A DNA stretch of 17,556 bases from CAJPPJ01 sp963545265 (GTDB lineage: Bacteria; Bacillota_I; Bacilli_A; RF39; UBA660): contig CAUUHY010000015.1 in the NCBI GenBank assembly GCA_963545265.1, forward strand, positions 1 through 17,556, read 5' to 3'. This document shows positions 1 to 7,438 of the stretch, in pieces; the stretch's first letter is position 1; the number at the start of each line of letters is the position of its first letter. The notes under the pieces were generated by a model. It was not told where the DNA came from. It saw nothing but the letters and a program-made list of their open reading frames with translations, and ran no database searches. The position numbers were made by a program, and so were the translations under genes.

Positions 1-894
1 TTAAGAGATAAATTAGATTTAAAAAGAAAAGGTTATGCTTTAGAAGAAGCTTTTAATTATTTAAAAGAAAAAAATAAAATTTATGACTTATATTTTATAT
101 TTGATGCAGATAATATCTTAGATAAAAACTTTATTAAAAAGATGTTAATTACTTATAAAAGTGGATATGATATAGCATGTGGATATAGAGTGATAAAAAA
201 CAAAAAATTAAATATTTATTCAATTAGTTCTATTCTTACTTTTTCTTTACTTAACAATATTTCTAATCAAAATAAAATAAAGAAAAATTTAAATGTTATT
301 TTATCTGGGACAGGTTTTTATTTTTCTAAAGAAGTTATTAAAGATGGTTATAATTTTCATAGTTTAACAGAAGATTATGAACTTAGTTTATATTCTATAA
401 TTAATAATTTTACTAGTACTTATAATCCAAAAGCTATATATTATGATGAACAAGCAGAAGATTATAAAACAACTGTAACTCAAAGAATAAGATGGATAAA
501 AGGTTATTTTGAAGTAAGAAAAAAATATATGAGAAAATTTAGAAAACATCTTTTTTCAAAACATTTAAATAGAGCTTCTATAATTGATGAATATTTAGGT
601 ATGATTCCATATTTTTTTATATCTTTTGGTACTTTTTGTTTTATAATATCAAATTTAATAAAATTTAAAATTCTAAATATTTTATTATTATTTCTTTTTT
701 CTTACTTAATATTGATTTTAATTACGATATATTTACTATTTAAAGAACAAGATAAAATAAAATTGAATATAAAACAAAAGATATTAATAATTTTTTATAA
801 TCCTATATTCACTTTAAGTTATATACCTTGTTTCATAAAAGCAATATGTACAAAAAATGTCGAATGGAAAAGAATAGACCATAATAATAGTTAG
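1..894 (+). CDS. Membrane-bound family 2 glycosyltransferase (5' end outside window)
   Basis: The reading frame is open from the first base, so the N-terminus lies upstream; 297 residues are visible. Three hallmarks of processive GT-A family 2 enzymes occur in order: a DAD (DxD-type) metal/nucleotide-sugar motif at visible residues 35-37 (bases 103-111), a TED motif (bases 367-375) matching the catalytic-base position, and QRIRW (bases 481-495) matching QxxRW. About two hydrophobic membrane segments follow (roughly bases 600-740), then a basic tail. This is the layout of cellulose, hyaluronan or poly-GlcNAc synthases, which polymerise a nucleotide sugar and export the chain. The sugar and product cannot be told from this fragment. 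A first in-frame ATG at 142 is internal, because the DxD motif lies before it. It is followed after 30 bases by trpS with no terminator between them. The family is confident; the substrate is unknown. Confidence 0.85.
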   Translation, partial: LRDKLDLKRKGYALEEAFNYLKEKNKIYDLYFIFDADNILDKNFIKKMLITYKSGYDIACGYRVIKNKKLNIYSISSILTFSLLNNISNQNKIKKNLNVILSGTGFYFSKEVIKDGYNFHSLTEDYELSLYSIINNFTSTYNPKAIYYDEQAEDYKTTVTQRIRWIKGYFEVRKKYMRKFRKHLFSKHLNRASIIDEYLGMIPYFFISFGTFCFIISNLIKFKILNILLLFLFSYLILILITIYLLFKEQDKIKLNIKQKILIIFYNPIFTLSYIPCFIKAICTKNVEWKRIDHNNS

Positions 895-899
895 TAATA

Positions 900-908
900 T
901 GCTATAAT
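900..908 (+). promoter_or_regulatory. Possible extended -10 element before trpS
   Basis: TGCTATAAT is an extended -10 (TG, one base, TATAAT) 17 bases before the trpS start. No convincing -35 box is present. Transcription starting about 7 bases downstream would begin at or inside the trpS ribosome binding site (914-918), so it may be fortuitous. If it is not used, trpS is read through from the glycosyltransferase. Confidence 0.3.
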
Positions 909-924
909 TAGTTAGGAGAAGTTT

Positions 925-1968
925 ATGAAAAAAATAATTTTAACAGGAGATAGACCAACAGGTAAACTTCATATTGGACACTATGTTGGATCTTTAAAAA
1001 AACGTGTAGAGTTACAAGATAACGAAGAATTAAAACAATTTATTATGATTGCAGATGCTCAAGCTTTAACTGATAACTTTGATAATCCTAAAAAAATTCA
1101 GGATAATTTACTTGAAGTGATGCTTGATTATTTAGCAGTTGGAATAGATCCTAAAAAGAGTACTATTTTTATTCAATCTGAGATAAGTGAATTAACAGAA
1201 TTAACATTTTACTATATGAACTTAGTTAATTTATCTAGATTACTTAGAAATCCTACTGTAAAAGAAGAAGTAAAACTAAGAGGATTTGAAAATAATATAC
1301 CAATGGGATTTTTAACATACCCGGTTAGTCAAGCTGCTGATATAACAGCTTTTAAAGCAAGTTTTATTCCAGTAGGTGATGATCAACTTCCTATGATAGA
1401 ACAAACAAGAGAGATAGTTAGAACTTTTAACAGACTCTATAAAGAAGTTTTAATAGAACCAGTTGCAATACTTTCTGATAATAAAGAAAGTTTAAGACTT
1501 CCTGGAATAGATGGAAACGCTAAGATGAGTAAGTCTTTAGGAAACTGTATTTATTTATCTGATACTAGGGAAGATTTATATAAAAAAGTAATGAAAATGT
1601 ATACAGATAGCAAGCATATTAGAATTGAAGATCCAGGTCATATAGAAAATAACACTGTATTTACTTATTTAGATGTCTTTGTTAAAGAAGATAGTTTTAG
1701 TAAATATTTACCAGAATATAAAAACCTAGATGAACTTAAAAATCATTATAAAAGAGGTGGACTTGGAGATGTAGTTATTAAAAAATTCTTATTTAATGTA
1801 CTTGATGAAGAATTAAGTCCAATTAGAGAAAGAAGATTAGAATATTTAAATAAAAAAGATGAACTTATGAAAATATTAGAAGAAGGAACAAAAGAAGCAA
1901 GAGAATATGCTAAAAAAACTTTAAAAGAAGTTAAAGAAGCTATGATGCTTAATTATTTCGAAAAATGA
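925..1968 (+). CDS. trpS: Tryptophanyl-tRNA synthetase
   Basis: This class I aminoacyl-tRNA synthetase charges tRNA-Trp with tryptophan in the cytoplasm. The 347-residue length is normal for bacterial TrpRS. It has the N-terminal GDRPTGKLHIGH segment with HIGH at residues 16-19, and KMSKS at residues 200-204, both intact. The TYPVSQAADI and GDDQLPMIEQ segments are also typical of the TrpRS core. The ATG at 925 is preceded by a good ribosome binding site, AGGAG at 914-918. The stop codon TGA overlaps the murG start by 4 bases, so the two are translationally coupled. No T-box leader fits in the 30-base upstream gap, so tRNA-dependent antitermination at this gene is not supported. The protein's own tryptophan codons are absent or rare, consistent with low Trp demand. 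Identification is secure. Confidence 0.97.
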   Translation: MKKIILTGDRPTGKLHIGHYVGSLKKRVELQDNEELKQFIMIADAQALTDNFDNPKKIQDNLLEVMLDYLAVGIDPKKSTIFIQSEISELTELTFYYMNLVNLSRLLRNPTVKEEVKLRGFENNIPMGFLTYPVSQAADITAFKASFIPVGDDQLPMIEQTREIVRTFNRLYKEVLIEPVAILSDNKESLRLPGIDGNAKMSKSLGNCIYLSDTREDLYKKVMKMYTDSKHIRIEDPGHIENNTVFTYLDVFVKEDSFSKYLPEYKNLDELKNHYKRGGLGDVVIKKFLFNVLDEELSPIRERRLEYLNKKDELMKILEEGTKEAREYAKKTLKEVKEAMMLNYFEK

Positions 1969-3008
1969 GAGTAATAGTTAGTGCTGGTGGAACAGGTGGA
2001 CATATTTATCCTGCTTTATCTATAATATCTTCTCTATCTAAAGAAGATGAAGTTTTATATATTGGTACTAGTAATAGAATGGAAAAAGATATAGTACCAT
2101 CTAAAAATATAAAGTTTATTGGTATTGATATAGAAGGATTAAATAGAAAAAATATATTTAAAAACATAGTTGTTTTATATAAGTATTTTAAAGCTTATTT
2201 TAAAATAAAAAAGATTATAAAAGATTTTAAAGCTGATAAAGTAATAGGTTGTGGAGGGTATATAACTTTGCCTGTTTTAAAAGCTGCACAGTCTTTAAAA
2301 ATTGATACTTATATTCATGAACAAAATTCAATCGTAGGTTTATCAAATAGATTAGTAGAAAAGAAATGTAAAAAGATATTTATATCGTTTGAAGATAGTA
2401 GAAAGTATTTTAAAAATAAAAATGTTTATTTAACTGGAAATCCTTGTAGTGAGAATGCTAGAGATATAAAATTAGTAACAAAAAAAAATTTAGGTTTTGA
2501 TGAAAAAGAACTTATATTAATAGTCATGGGAAGTTTAGGTTCTGATACTATAAGTGATAAGTTAGTTAAATTAACAGAAAAATTTAAAAATATGCCATAT
2601 AATTTTTTAATAATTAGTGGTAAAAATTATATTGATAAATTTAAGAATAATTATAAAAATATTAAAGTTTTAGAATATCTTGATAATTTACCAGGAGTTA
2701 TGAAATCTAGTGATTTAATGGTTACTAGAAGTGGTGCTACGACACTTTCTGAAATATCTTCCCTTAATGTTTTATCTATTTTAGTACCATCTCCTTATGT
2801 AACGAATAATCACCAAGAAAAAAATGCTTTAACGTTTGCATCGAGTAATGCTGCTATTCTATTAAAAGAAAAAGATTTTGAAATAGTAGATGAAGTAATA
2901 GATGAAATATTAAAAGATAAAGGAAGAATAAAAGAAATAAAAGAAAATTTAGCTAAATTTTATATTGCTGATTCATCTAAAAATATAGTTAAATTAATAA
3001 AGGAGTAG
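1965..3008 (+). CDS. murG: UDP-GlcNAc:lipid I N-acetylglucosaminyltransferase
   Basis: MurG adds GlcNAc from UDP-GlcNAc to lipid I at the inner face of the membrane, making lipid II, the last cytoplasmic step of peptidoglycan precursor synthesis. The 347-residue GT-B fold protein has the glycine-rich GGTGGHIYP loop at residues 8-16, GCGGY at 95-99, HEQNS at 118-122, TGNP at 157-160, TRSGATTLSE at 254-263 and HQEKNA at 283-288. The second glycine loop reads MGSLGS (188-193), a mild variant of the usual GGSxGA. The ATG start sits in the overlap ATGA with the trpS stop. No clear Shine-Dalgarno precedes it, so expression probably relies on coupling to trpS. murB follows after 3 bases. Confidence 0.97.
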   Translation: MRVIVSAGGTGGHIYPALSIISSLSKEDEVLYIGTSNRMEKDIVPSKNIKFIGIDIEGLNRKNIFKNIVVLYKYFKAYFKIKKIIKDFKADKVIGCGGYITLPVLKAAQSLKIDTYIHEQNSIVGLSNRLVEKKCKKIFISFEDSRKYFKNKNVYLTGNPCSENARDIKLVTKKNLGFDEKELILIVMGSLGSDTISDKLVKLTEKFKNMPYNFLIISGKNYIDKFKNNYKNIKVLEYLDNLPGVMKSSDLMVTRSGATTLSEISSLNVLSILVPSPYVTNNHQEKNALTFASSNAAILLKEKDFEIVDEVIDEILKDKGRIKEIKENLAKFYIADSSKNIVKLIKE

Positions 3009-3011
3009 TTT

Positions 3012-3917
3012 GTGGAAGACTTTATAAAATTTTTACGAGAAAATAAAATACCATATAAAGAAAACGAAAGTTTAAAAAATTATTGTACTTATAAGATAGG
3101 TGAGAAAGCAAGATTAGTAGTAGAACCAAGAGATACTAAGAGTTTAGTTAAATTAACAGACTATATAAAAACAAATAATATAAAACATATAATAATTGGT
3201 TATGGATCTAATTTAATATTTCCTGATACAAATTATGATGGTGCAATAATAAGACTTGTTAATATGTCAGAAATAGAATATATTGGTGAAAATCTTTTTA
3301 AAGCAGAAGCAGGTATATCTTTACAAAAATTAGCTATGGTTTTATCTAGTAAAGGATATACTGGTATTGAGTTTGCAACTGCTATACCTGGAACGTTAGG
3401 TGGAGCTATTTATATGAATGCCGGAGCTTATAAAAGTGATATGGGATATATTACTTCTCATGTAGAAGTTCTTACTCCTGAGTTAAAAATTATAACTTTA
3501 GCTAATAAAGAATTAAATTTTCATTATAGAACATCTTTTTTTCAAACTAATCCAGGTTATATAATATTAAACGCTACTATAAGTTTAAAAAAAGCTAATG
3601 TAGAAGAAGTAATGGAATTAATAAAGGACAGAAGTTTAAGAAGAAAAGCTTCTCAACCAATAGAATATCCATCAGCTGGAAGTGTGTTTAGAAATCCAGA
3701 AGAAATACCAGCAGGAATGTTAATCGAAGAGTTAGGTTTAAAAAATAAAACTTGTGGAGGAGCACAAATAAGTAGTAAACATGCTAATTTTATAATCAAT
3801 ATAGGAAACGCTAAAGGAAGCGATATATTAGAACTCATAAAATTAGTAAAAAAAGAAGCTAAAGAAAAAAGAAATATAGAATTAAAAGAAGAACAAAGAG
3901 TAATAAAGTGGGATTAA
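3012..3917 (+). CDS. murB: UDP-N-acetylenolpyruvoylglucosamine reductase
   Basis: MurB is a cytoplasmic FAD enzyme that uses NADPH to reduce UDP-GlcNAc-enolpyruvate to UDP-MurNAc, the second committed step of wall precursor synthesis. The 301-residue protein shows the FAD-binding segments GYGSNLI (63-69) and IPGTLGGAIYMNAGAY (125-140). It also has YRTSFF (172-177), PSAGSVFRNP (220-229, with the proton-donor Ser at 224) and a C-terminal Glu near residue 294. The short YRTSFF form without the extra loop is typical of type II MurB, usual in Gram-positive bacteria. The start codon is GTG at 3012, placed 6 bases after AAAGGAG (2999-3005), which itself overlaps the murG stop. ftsQ begins one base after its stop codon. 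All expected catalytic residues are present. Confidence 0.97.
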   Translation: MEDFIKFLRENKIPYKENESLKNYCTYKIGEKARLVVEPRDTKSLVKLTDYIKTNNIKHIIIGYGSNLIFPDTNYDGAIIRLVNMSEIEYIGENLFKAEAGISLQKLAMVLSSKGYTGIEFATAIPGTLGGAIYMNAGAYKSDMGYITSHVEVLTPELKIITLANKELNFHYRTSFFQTNPGYIILNATISLKKANVEEVMELIKDRSLRRKASQPIEYPSAGSVFRNPEEIPAGMLIEELGLKNKTCGGAQISSKHANFIINIGNAKGSDILELIKLVKKEAKEKRNIELKEEQRVIKWD

Positions 3918-3918
3918 A

Positions 3919-4611
3919 ATGAAAAAAGTAAAGAAGAAAGTAAAATTAAAATTTATACCATTGTTATTAATGTTTTTAATATTAGTAATGTTGTTTTTTC
4001 TTTTTAAACATATCTCAAAAATAAAACCATCTTTAATTTTAATTAGAGGTAATGAATTATTAAGTGATAGAGAAATTATAAATGAAGGGAACTTAAGAGA
4101 ATTTAAATATTTTTCTTTTAATAATACGTCGAAAGAAAAATTAGAAAAAAAGAAAATTATTAAAAAAGTAGATATAAAAAGAAAATTTTTGTTTACTATT
4201 GAGGTTACAATAGAAGAAAAAAAGGTTATTTTATATGAAAAGACTTCTTCTTTATATATTTTAGAAGATAATGAAAAAGTGAAAATAAATAAAAATATTG
4301 AAGTTCCTGTTTTAAATAATAAAATTATAAATACAGTAGAAAAAAGTTTTATTAATAAATTTTCTTTACTAAATAAATCTGTAAAATATAGAATATCAGA
4401 AATATTTTATCAACCTACAGAATATGATAGTGCTTTATTTTTAATGTATATGAAAGATGGTAATCATGTATATGTTAATGTAAGTAATTTAGAAAAATTA
4501 AATCACTATGATAAGACAGTTGAATCTATAGGATACGACAAAAAAGGCATCTTTAGATTCGATGCCTTAGTTTATAATAATATTCAATTTAAATTATTTA
4601 AAACGAATTAA
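3919..4611 (+). CDS. ftsQ: Cell division protein FtsQ/DivIB
   Basis: This is a single-pass membrane protein of the division machinery. In the family it bridges FtsL/FtsB(DivIC) and the septal synthase outside the membrane. What is seen: a short lysine-rich cytoplasmic tail, one transmembrane helix at about residues 12-30, and an extracytoplasmic POTRA-like segment (about 36-103) with the RGNELLSDREI stretch typical of the domain. A beta-rich C-terminal domain follows. The 230-residue length is within the family range. Placement directly after murG-murB is the classical division-and-wall cluster context and supports the call, since sequence conservation in this family is low. The start ATG at 3919 lies one base after the murB stop, with only a weak ribosome binding site. 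Its last 18 bases overlap the convergent gene, and its 3' end contains that gene's terminator. Confidence 0.85.
   Translation: MKKVKKKVKLKFIPLLLMFLILVMLFFLFKHISKIKPSLILIRGNELLSDREIINEGNLREFKYFSFNNTSKEKLEKKKIIKKVDIKRKFLFTIEVTIEEKKVILYEKTSSLYILEDNEKVKINKNIEVPVLNNKIINTVEKSFINKFSLLNKSVKYRISEIFYQPTEYDSALFLMYMKDGNHVYVNVSNLEKLNHYDKTVESIGYDKKGIFRFDALVYNNIQFKLFKTN
4540..4568 (-). terminator. Rho-independent terminator of the minus-strand pair, inside ftsQ
   Basis: Read on the minus strand, AAGGCATC (4568-4561) pairs perfectly with GATGCCTT (4551-4544) around a 9-base loop. The stem runs into six T residues (plus-strand A run 4540-4545). It sits about 26 bases beyond the stop codon of the metallophosphoesterase-like gene. 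On the plus strand the same hairpin is followed by AGTTTATAAT, a poor T tract, so it should terminate mainly minus-strand transcripts. Confidence 0.75.
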
Positions 4612-5340
4612 ATTAATAGATGGATGATTAAAAAATCTAAATGGTAATTTATTATTCCCAATCCCACTAGATACAATAATATTTGTATCTTTTTCTTTTT
4701 CTATATCTTTACAATAAGTTTGTGCTCCTTTAAATTTTATTAAACAAGGAAGGTAGGGTAGACGTATTAATCCTCCAAGACTTCTTCCTGAAAGTACTAA
4801 TTTTATATTATTTAAGTCTTTAAAATTTTTATATTCATCAGGAGAATGAGTTACTAAAATATTTGTTTTTTTGCTAACACTATCTTTGTTTGATATAGTT
4901 AAAGTATTATTATTTAAATCAAATATTTCTTCGTTATTTATTTCTTTAAAATCAGATTTGTTTAAAATAGTGTGAGTTATATCCGAGTCTTTATCACCAG
5001 TTACATAAAGTTTTGCATATTTAGCTTTAATATTTTTAAGTTCGTTAATAAGCGATTCTTTTTGGTTGTTATTTATCTTGTTGTTTATTAAATTACCATT
5101 AAATATAACTATGTCTGGGTTTAAATAATTTATAGTATTCACAACATTTCTAATTTTATTCATATCTATAATAAAAGGATAGTTAATATCAGAAAATTGA
5201 ACTATTTTTAGATCTTTAAAATTTTCGTTTATTGCTTTTAATTCATATTCCTTTATATTTAAAAAACTATTTCCAATAAAATACATATATATTGGAACAG
5301 ATATAATTAAAACAAAAATAATTATTAAAATTTTTTTCAT
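4594..5340 (-). CDS. Metallophosphoesterase-fold protein with degenerate metal site
   Basis: The 248-residue protein has an N-terminal signal-anchor helix (about residues 3-22) and resembles YkuE-type membrane-anchored calcineurin-like phosphoesterases along its length. Family landmarks can be placed: LKIVQFSD (44-51), PDIVIF (75-80), LYVTGD (111-116), LVTHSPDEY (162-170), LVLSG..GG (181-190) and the closing SSGIG..LPFRFF (224-237). The metal ligands are mostly replaced. DxH is D51-I-N53; the GD aspartate is N83; GNHD/E is GDKD (115-118); GHxHGG is GRSLGG (185-190). His165 remains. Enzyme activity is therefore doubtful, and a binding or scaffold role is inferred. The start ATG at 5340 follows a perfect AGGAGG (5351-5346) overlapping the end of the upstream CPBP gene. 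The two genes form an operon. Family membership is well supported; function is unknown. Confidence 0.8.
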   Translation of the reverse strand: MKKILIIIFVLIISVPIYMYFIGNSFLNIKEYELKAINENFKDLKIVQFSDINYPFIIDMNKIRNVVNTINYLNPDIVIFNGNLINNKINNNQKESLINELKNIKAKYAKLYVTGDKDSDITHTILNKSDFKEINNEEIFDLNNNTLTISNKDSVSKKTNILVTHSPDEYKNFKDLNNIKLVLSGRSLGGLIRLPYLPCLIKFKGAQTYCKDIEKEKDTNIIVSSGIGNNKLPFRFFNHPSINLIRFK

Positions 5341-5341
5341 A

Positions 5342-5989
5342 TTAACCTCCTAAAAAAAGTAATAATGCCATAAATAAATTATGAATAGAATGCACTAATA
5401 TAGAATTACAAATATTTTTAGATTTATATAATATGTAACTTAAAGTAAAAGATAATATTAGATATGAGCATAAAAAGAATATTTGAACAATGCTTTGTAA
5501 ATTAGTTACATGAAATAAAGAAAATAAAATAGACGATGTTAACAAAAATATATATTTATTCTTTGTACATTTAAATAAAGTGAATCTAAAAAGTATTTCT
5601 TCTAAAATAGGTGCTAAAAAGCAAGATGAAACAAATGCTATAAAAATATTTGCTTTAAATAAGTTTCTAACCATTTCTTCATTACTTGGAATGTTACTAG
5701 TTATAGTTTTAGATATTATAAGTTGATATATAAAATAAATTGTTAAACCTATAATATAATATTTTAAACTTATAGATAAATTTTTTAATTTAAAGTTTTT
5801 TATATCTTCTTTTATCTCTTTAAAATAAACTAAAATAAGACATATTAAAATAGTAAAGCTATTTATAAGATATATAACATTACTATTTAAATGCGTATAT
5901 TTTATATTTATAACAGAATAAAAAATACTTATAAATAAAAAAATAAAAATACTACTTATTAATTTTATGATATATTTGTAATCTTTCAT
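5342..5989 (-). CDS. CPBP-family intramembrane metalloprotease (CAAX/Abi type)
   Basis: The 215-residue, very hydrophobic protein has about six predicted membrane segments and an intact CPBP signature: EExxxR at E130-E131-R135, FxxxH ending at H160, and HxxxN at H200-N204. Members are intramembrane glutamic proteases. In eukaryotes they process CAAX prenyl proteins; in bacteria some process or protect against peptides. The substrate here is unknown. The frame stays open to a TTG at 6034, but that TTG has no ribosome binding site and lies inside a -35 box. The ATG at 5989, preceded by AGAGGG close to the start (3-base spacing) and just downstream of a good promoter, is the better start. The stop is one base from the start of the metallophosphoesterase-like gene, suggesting a functional pair. 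Confidence 0.83.
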   Translation of the reverse strand: MKDYKYIIKLISSIFIFLFISIFYSVINIKYTHLNSNVIYLINSFTILICLILVYFKEIKEDIKNFKLKNLSISLKYYIIGLTIYFIYQLIISKTITSNIPSNEEMVRNLFKANIFIAFVSSCFLAPILEEILFRFTLFKCTKNKYIFLLTSSILFSLFHVTNLQSIVQIFFLCSYLILSFTLSYILYKSKNICNSILVHSIHNLFMALLLFLGG

Positions 5990-6005
5990 AAACCCTCTAT
6001 TATTT

Positions 6006-6034
6006 ATAATATATTTTCTAATATTTTTATGCAA
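6006..6034 (-). promoter_or_regulatory. Sigma-A-type promoter for the CPBP/metallophosphoesterase-like pair
   Basis: On the minus strand, TTGCAT (6034-6029), a 17-base spacer and TATTAT (6011-6006) make a near-consensus promoter. The predicted start of transcription is near 5999, giving a leader of about 10 bases that holds the AGAGGG ribosome binding site for the ATG at 5989. It lies divergently next to the murC promoter. Confidence 0.65.
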
Positions 6035-6091
6035 ATTAAACTATAAAATATTTTGGATATTAGTAAAAACATCCCATTTTATCAATAAAAA

Positions 6092-6100
6092 TGTTATACT
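6092..6100 (+). promoter_or_regulatory. Extended -10 promoter for the murC operon
   Basis: TGTTATACT is an extended -10 box (TG, one base, TATACT) 20 bases before the murC ATG. No good -35 is found at the usual distance, so the extended element would have to compensate. It is the only sensible entry point for the murC-to-proS gene string after the divergent gene pair. Confidence 0.5.
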
Positions 6101-6120
6101 AATTAAATAGTGGAGGTATT

Positions 6121-7422
6121 ATGAAATACTATTGTGTAGGTATTAAAGGTGCTGGTATGGGTACCTTAGCAAATATATTAAAAGATTTAGGAAACGAAGT
6201 GTCAGGATATGATGATGATACTCATTATAAATATACAGAAGAGGGATTAAATAAAAGAAATATTAAAATATATTATGATGGTAGTGCTTCTTTAGATAAA
6301 GATACTATAGTCACTTATTCTAAAGCTTTTAAACCTGAACATAAAGAAATGAAAAGATTAAAAGAATTAGGTTTAACATTTAAAGAATATAATGAAGTAG
6401 TTGGAGATTTAACAAAACAATTTGAAACAATATCAGTTTGTGGAACACATGGAAAAACAACAACAACATTACTTATAAGTGAACTTTTAGAAAATGTAGG
6501 ATGTAATTATTTCGTAGGAGATGGAAGTGGTTATGCAGATAAAGAAAATAGTTTATTCGTTATAGAAAGCGATGAATATAACAAACATCTTTTGGCATAT
6601 CATCCATATTTAGCAGTGTTAACTTCTATAGAACTTGATCATACTGAATGTTATCAAGGTGGACTTGATGAAATAAAAGAAACATTTAAAACTTTTTGTA
6701 ATAAAGCAAAAAGAGTTCTTGCTTGTGGAGATTATGAAGCAATTAGAGATTTAAACTTAGATTGTGTATATTATGGATTAAATGAAAATAACTTTGTAAG
6801 AGCAGAAAATATTAAATATAAAGAAACAGGTACAGAGTTCGATTATTATGAAGGAGATGATTTAATTCATCATTTTGATTTACCTATATTTGGAGAATAT
6901 ATGGTACTTAATGTTTTAGCAGGTATTTATACAGCTAGAAGTTATAATGTATCTTTAGAAGAAATAGAAAGTGTACTTAAAAAATTTAAAGGGGCTAAAA
7001 GAAGATTTAAATCAGAAGTAATAGAAGATTATGTGATTATTTCTGATTATGCACATCACCCAACAGCTATAAAATTAACACTTGAAGCAGTTAAACAAAA
7101 ATATCCAGATAAAGAAAGTGTAGCAATATTCTTACCAAATACTTATTCTAGAACAGAAGCTTTACTTGAAGAGTTTGCAAAATCACTTGAAAACTGTGAT
7201 AAGGCATATATTTTAGATATAAGAGCAAACAGAGAAAAACAAGAAGATTTCCCTGGAATTAGTAGTGATTTAATAATCAAAAAAAATAATAAATATGAAA
7301 AAATAGCAATAGATGATGCAGATAAATTATTAAAACATAAAGGAGCAGTATTAACTTTTATGAGTTGTGGAGATATTTATTTGCTAGAAGAAGCATTAAA
7401 AAATAAACTTAACAATAAATAA
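6121..7422 (+). CDS. murC: UDP-N-acetylmuramate--L-alanine ligase
   Basis: MurC is the first ATP-dependent ligase of stem-peptide assembly, joining L-Ala to UDP-MurNAc in the cytoplasm. The 433-residue protein has the N-terminal nucleotide-sugar loop GIKGAGMG (7-14), the ATP P-loop GTHGKTTT (108-115), ESDEY (149-153), ELDHTE (171-176) and DYAHHPTAI, the MurC marker in the C-terminal half. FLPNTYSRTEALLEEF and the closing SCGDIYLLEE also fit the ligase C-terminal domain. Length is normal for MurC. The ATG at 6121 follows GGAGG (about 6112-6116), a strong ribosome binding site. murC stands apart from murG-murB-ftsQ, separated by the two minus-strand genes. It heads a six-gene string, with rel following after 16 bases. 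Confidence 0.95.
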   Translation: MKYYCVGIKGAGMGTLANILKDLGNEVSGYDDDTHYKYTEEGLNKRNIKIYYDGSASLDKDTIVTYSKAFKPEHKEMKRLKELGLTFKEYNEVVGDLTKQFETISVCGTHGKTTTTLLISELLENVGCNYFVGDGSGYADKENSLFVIESDEYNKHLLAYHPYLAVLTSIELDHTECYQGGLDEIKETFKTFCNKAKRVLACGDYEAIRDLNLDCVYYGLNENNFVRAENIKYKETGTEFDYYEGDDLIHHFDLPIFGEYMVLNVLAGIYTARSYNVSLEEIESVLKKFKGAKRRFKSEVIEDYVIISDYAHHPTAIKLTLEAVKQKYPDKESVAIFLPNTYSRTEALLEEFAKSLENCDKAYILDIRANREKQEDFPGISSDLIIKKNNKYEKIAIDDADKLLKHKGAVLTFMSCGDIYLLEEALKNKLNNK

Positions 7423-7438
7423 AAGTAAAAAATAAAAA

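Noticed and set aside
142..894. Treating the ATG at 142 as the start of the glycosyltransferase
   Set aside because: The frame is open back to base 1 and the DxD motif (bases 103-111) precedes this ATG, so the true start is outside the window.
895..924. T-box or other tRNA-sensing leader before trpS, and likewise before proS (11630-11638)
   Set aside because: The gaps are only 30 and 9 bases, far too short for a T-box structure.
1966..1968. Possible reassignment of TGA to tryptophan
   Set aside because: TGA ends trpS, rel and scpA exactly where family alignments end, in coupled overlaps, and Trp in conserved motifs is written TGG. The standard bacterial code fits.
3653..3838. Minus-strand open frame of 61 codons inside murB
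   Set aside because: It lies wholly within conserved murB coding sequence, has no recognisable product and no ribosome binding site; it is a shadow frame.
5990..6034. Upstream extension of the CPBP gene to a TTG start at 6034
   Set aside because: The TTG has no ribosome binding site and falls inside the -35 box of the gene's own promoter; the extra residues do not resemble the family.
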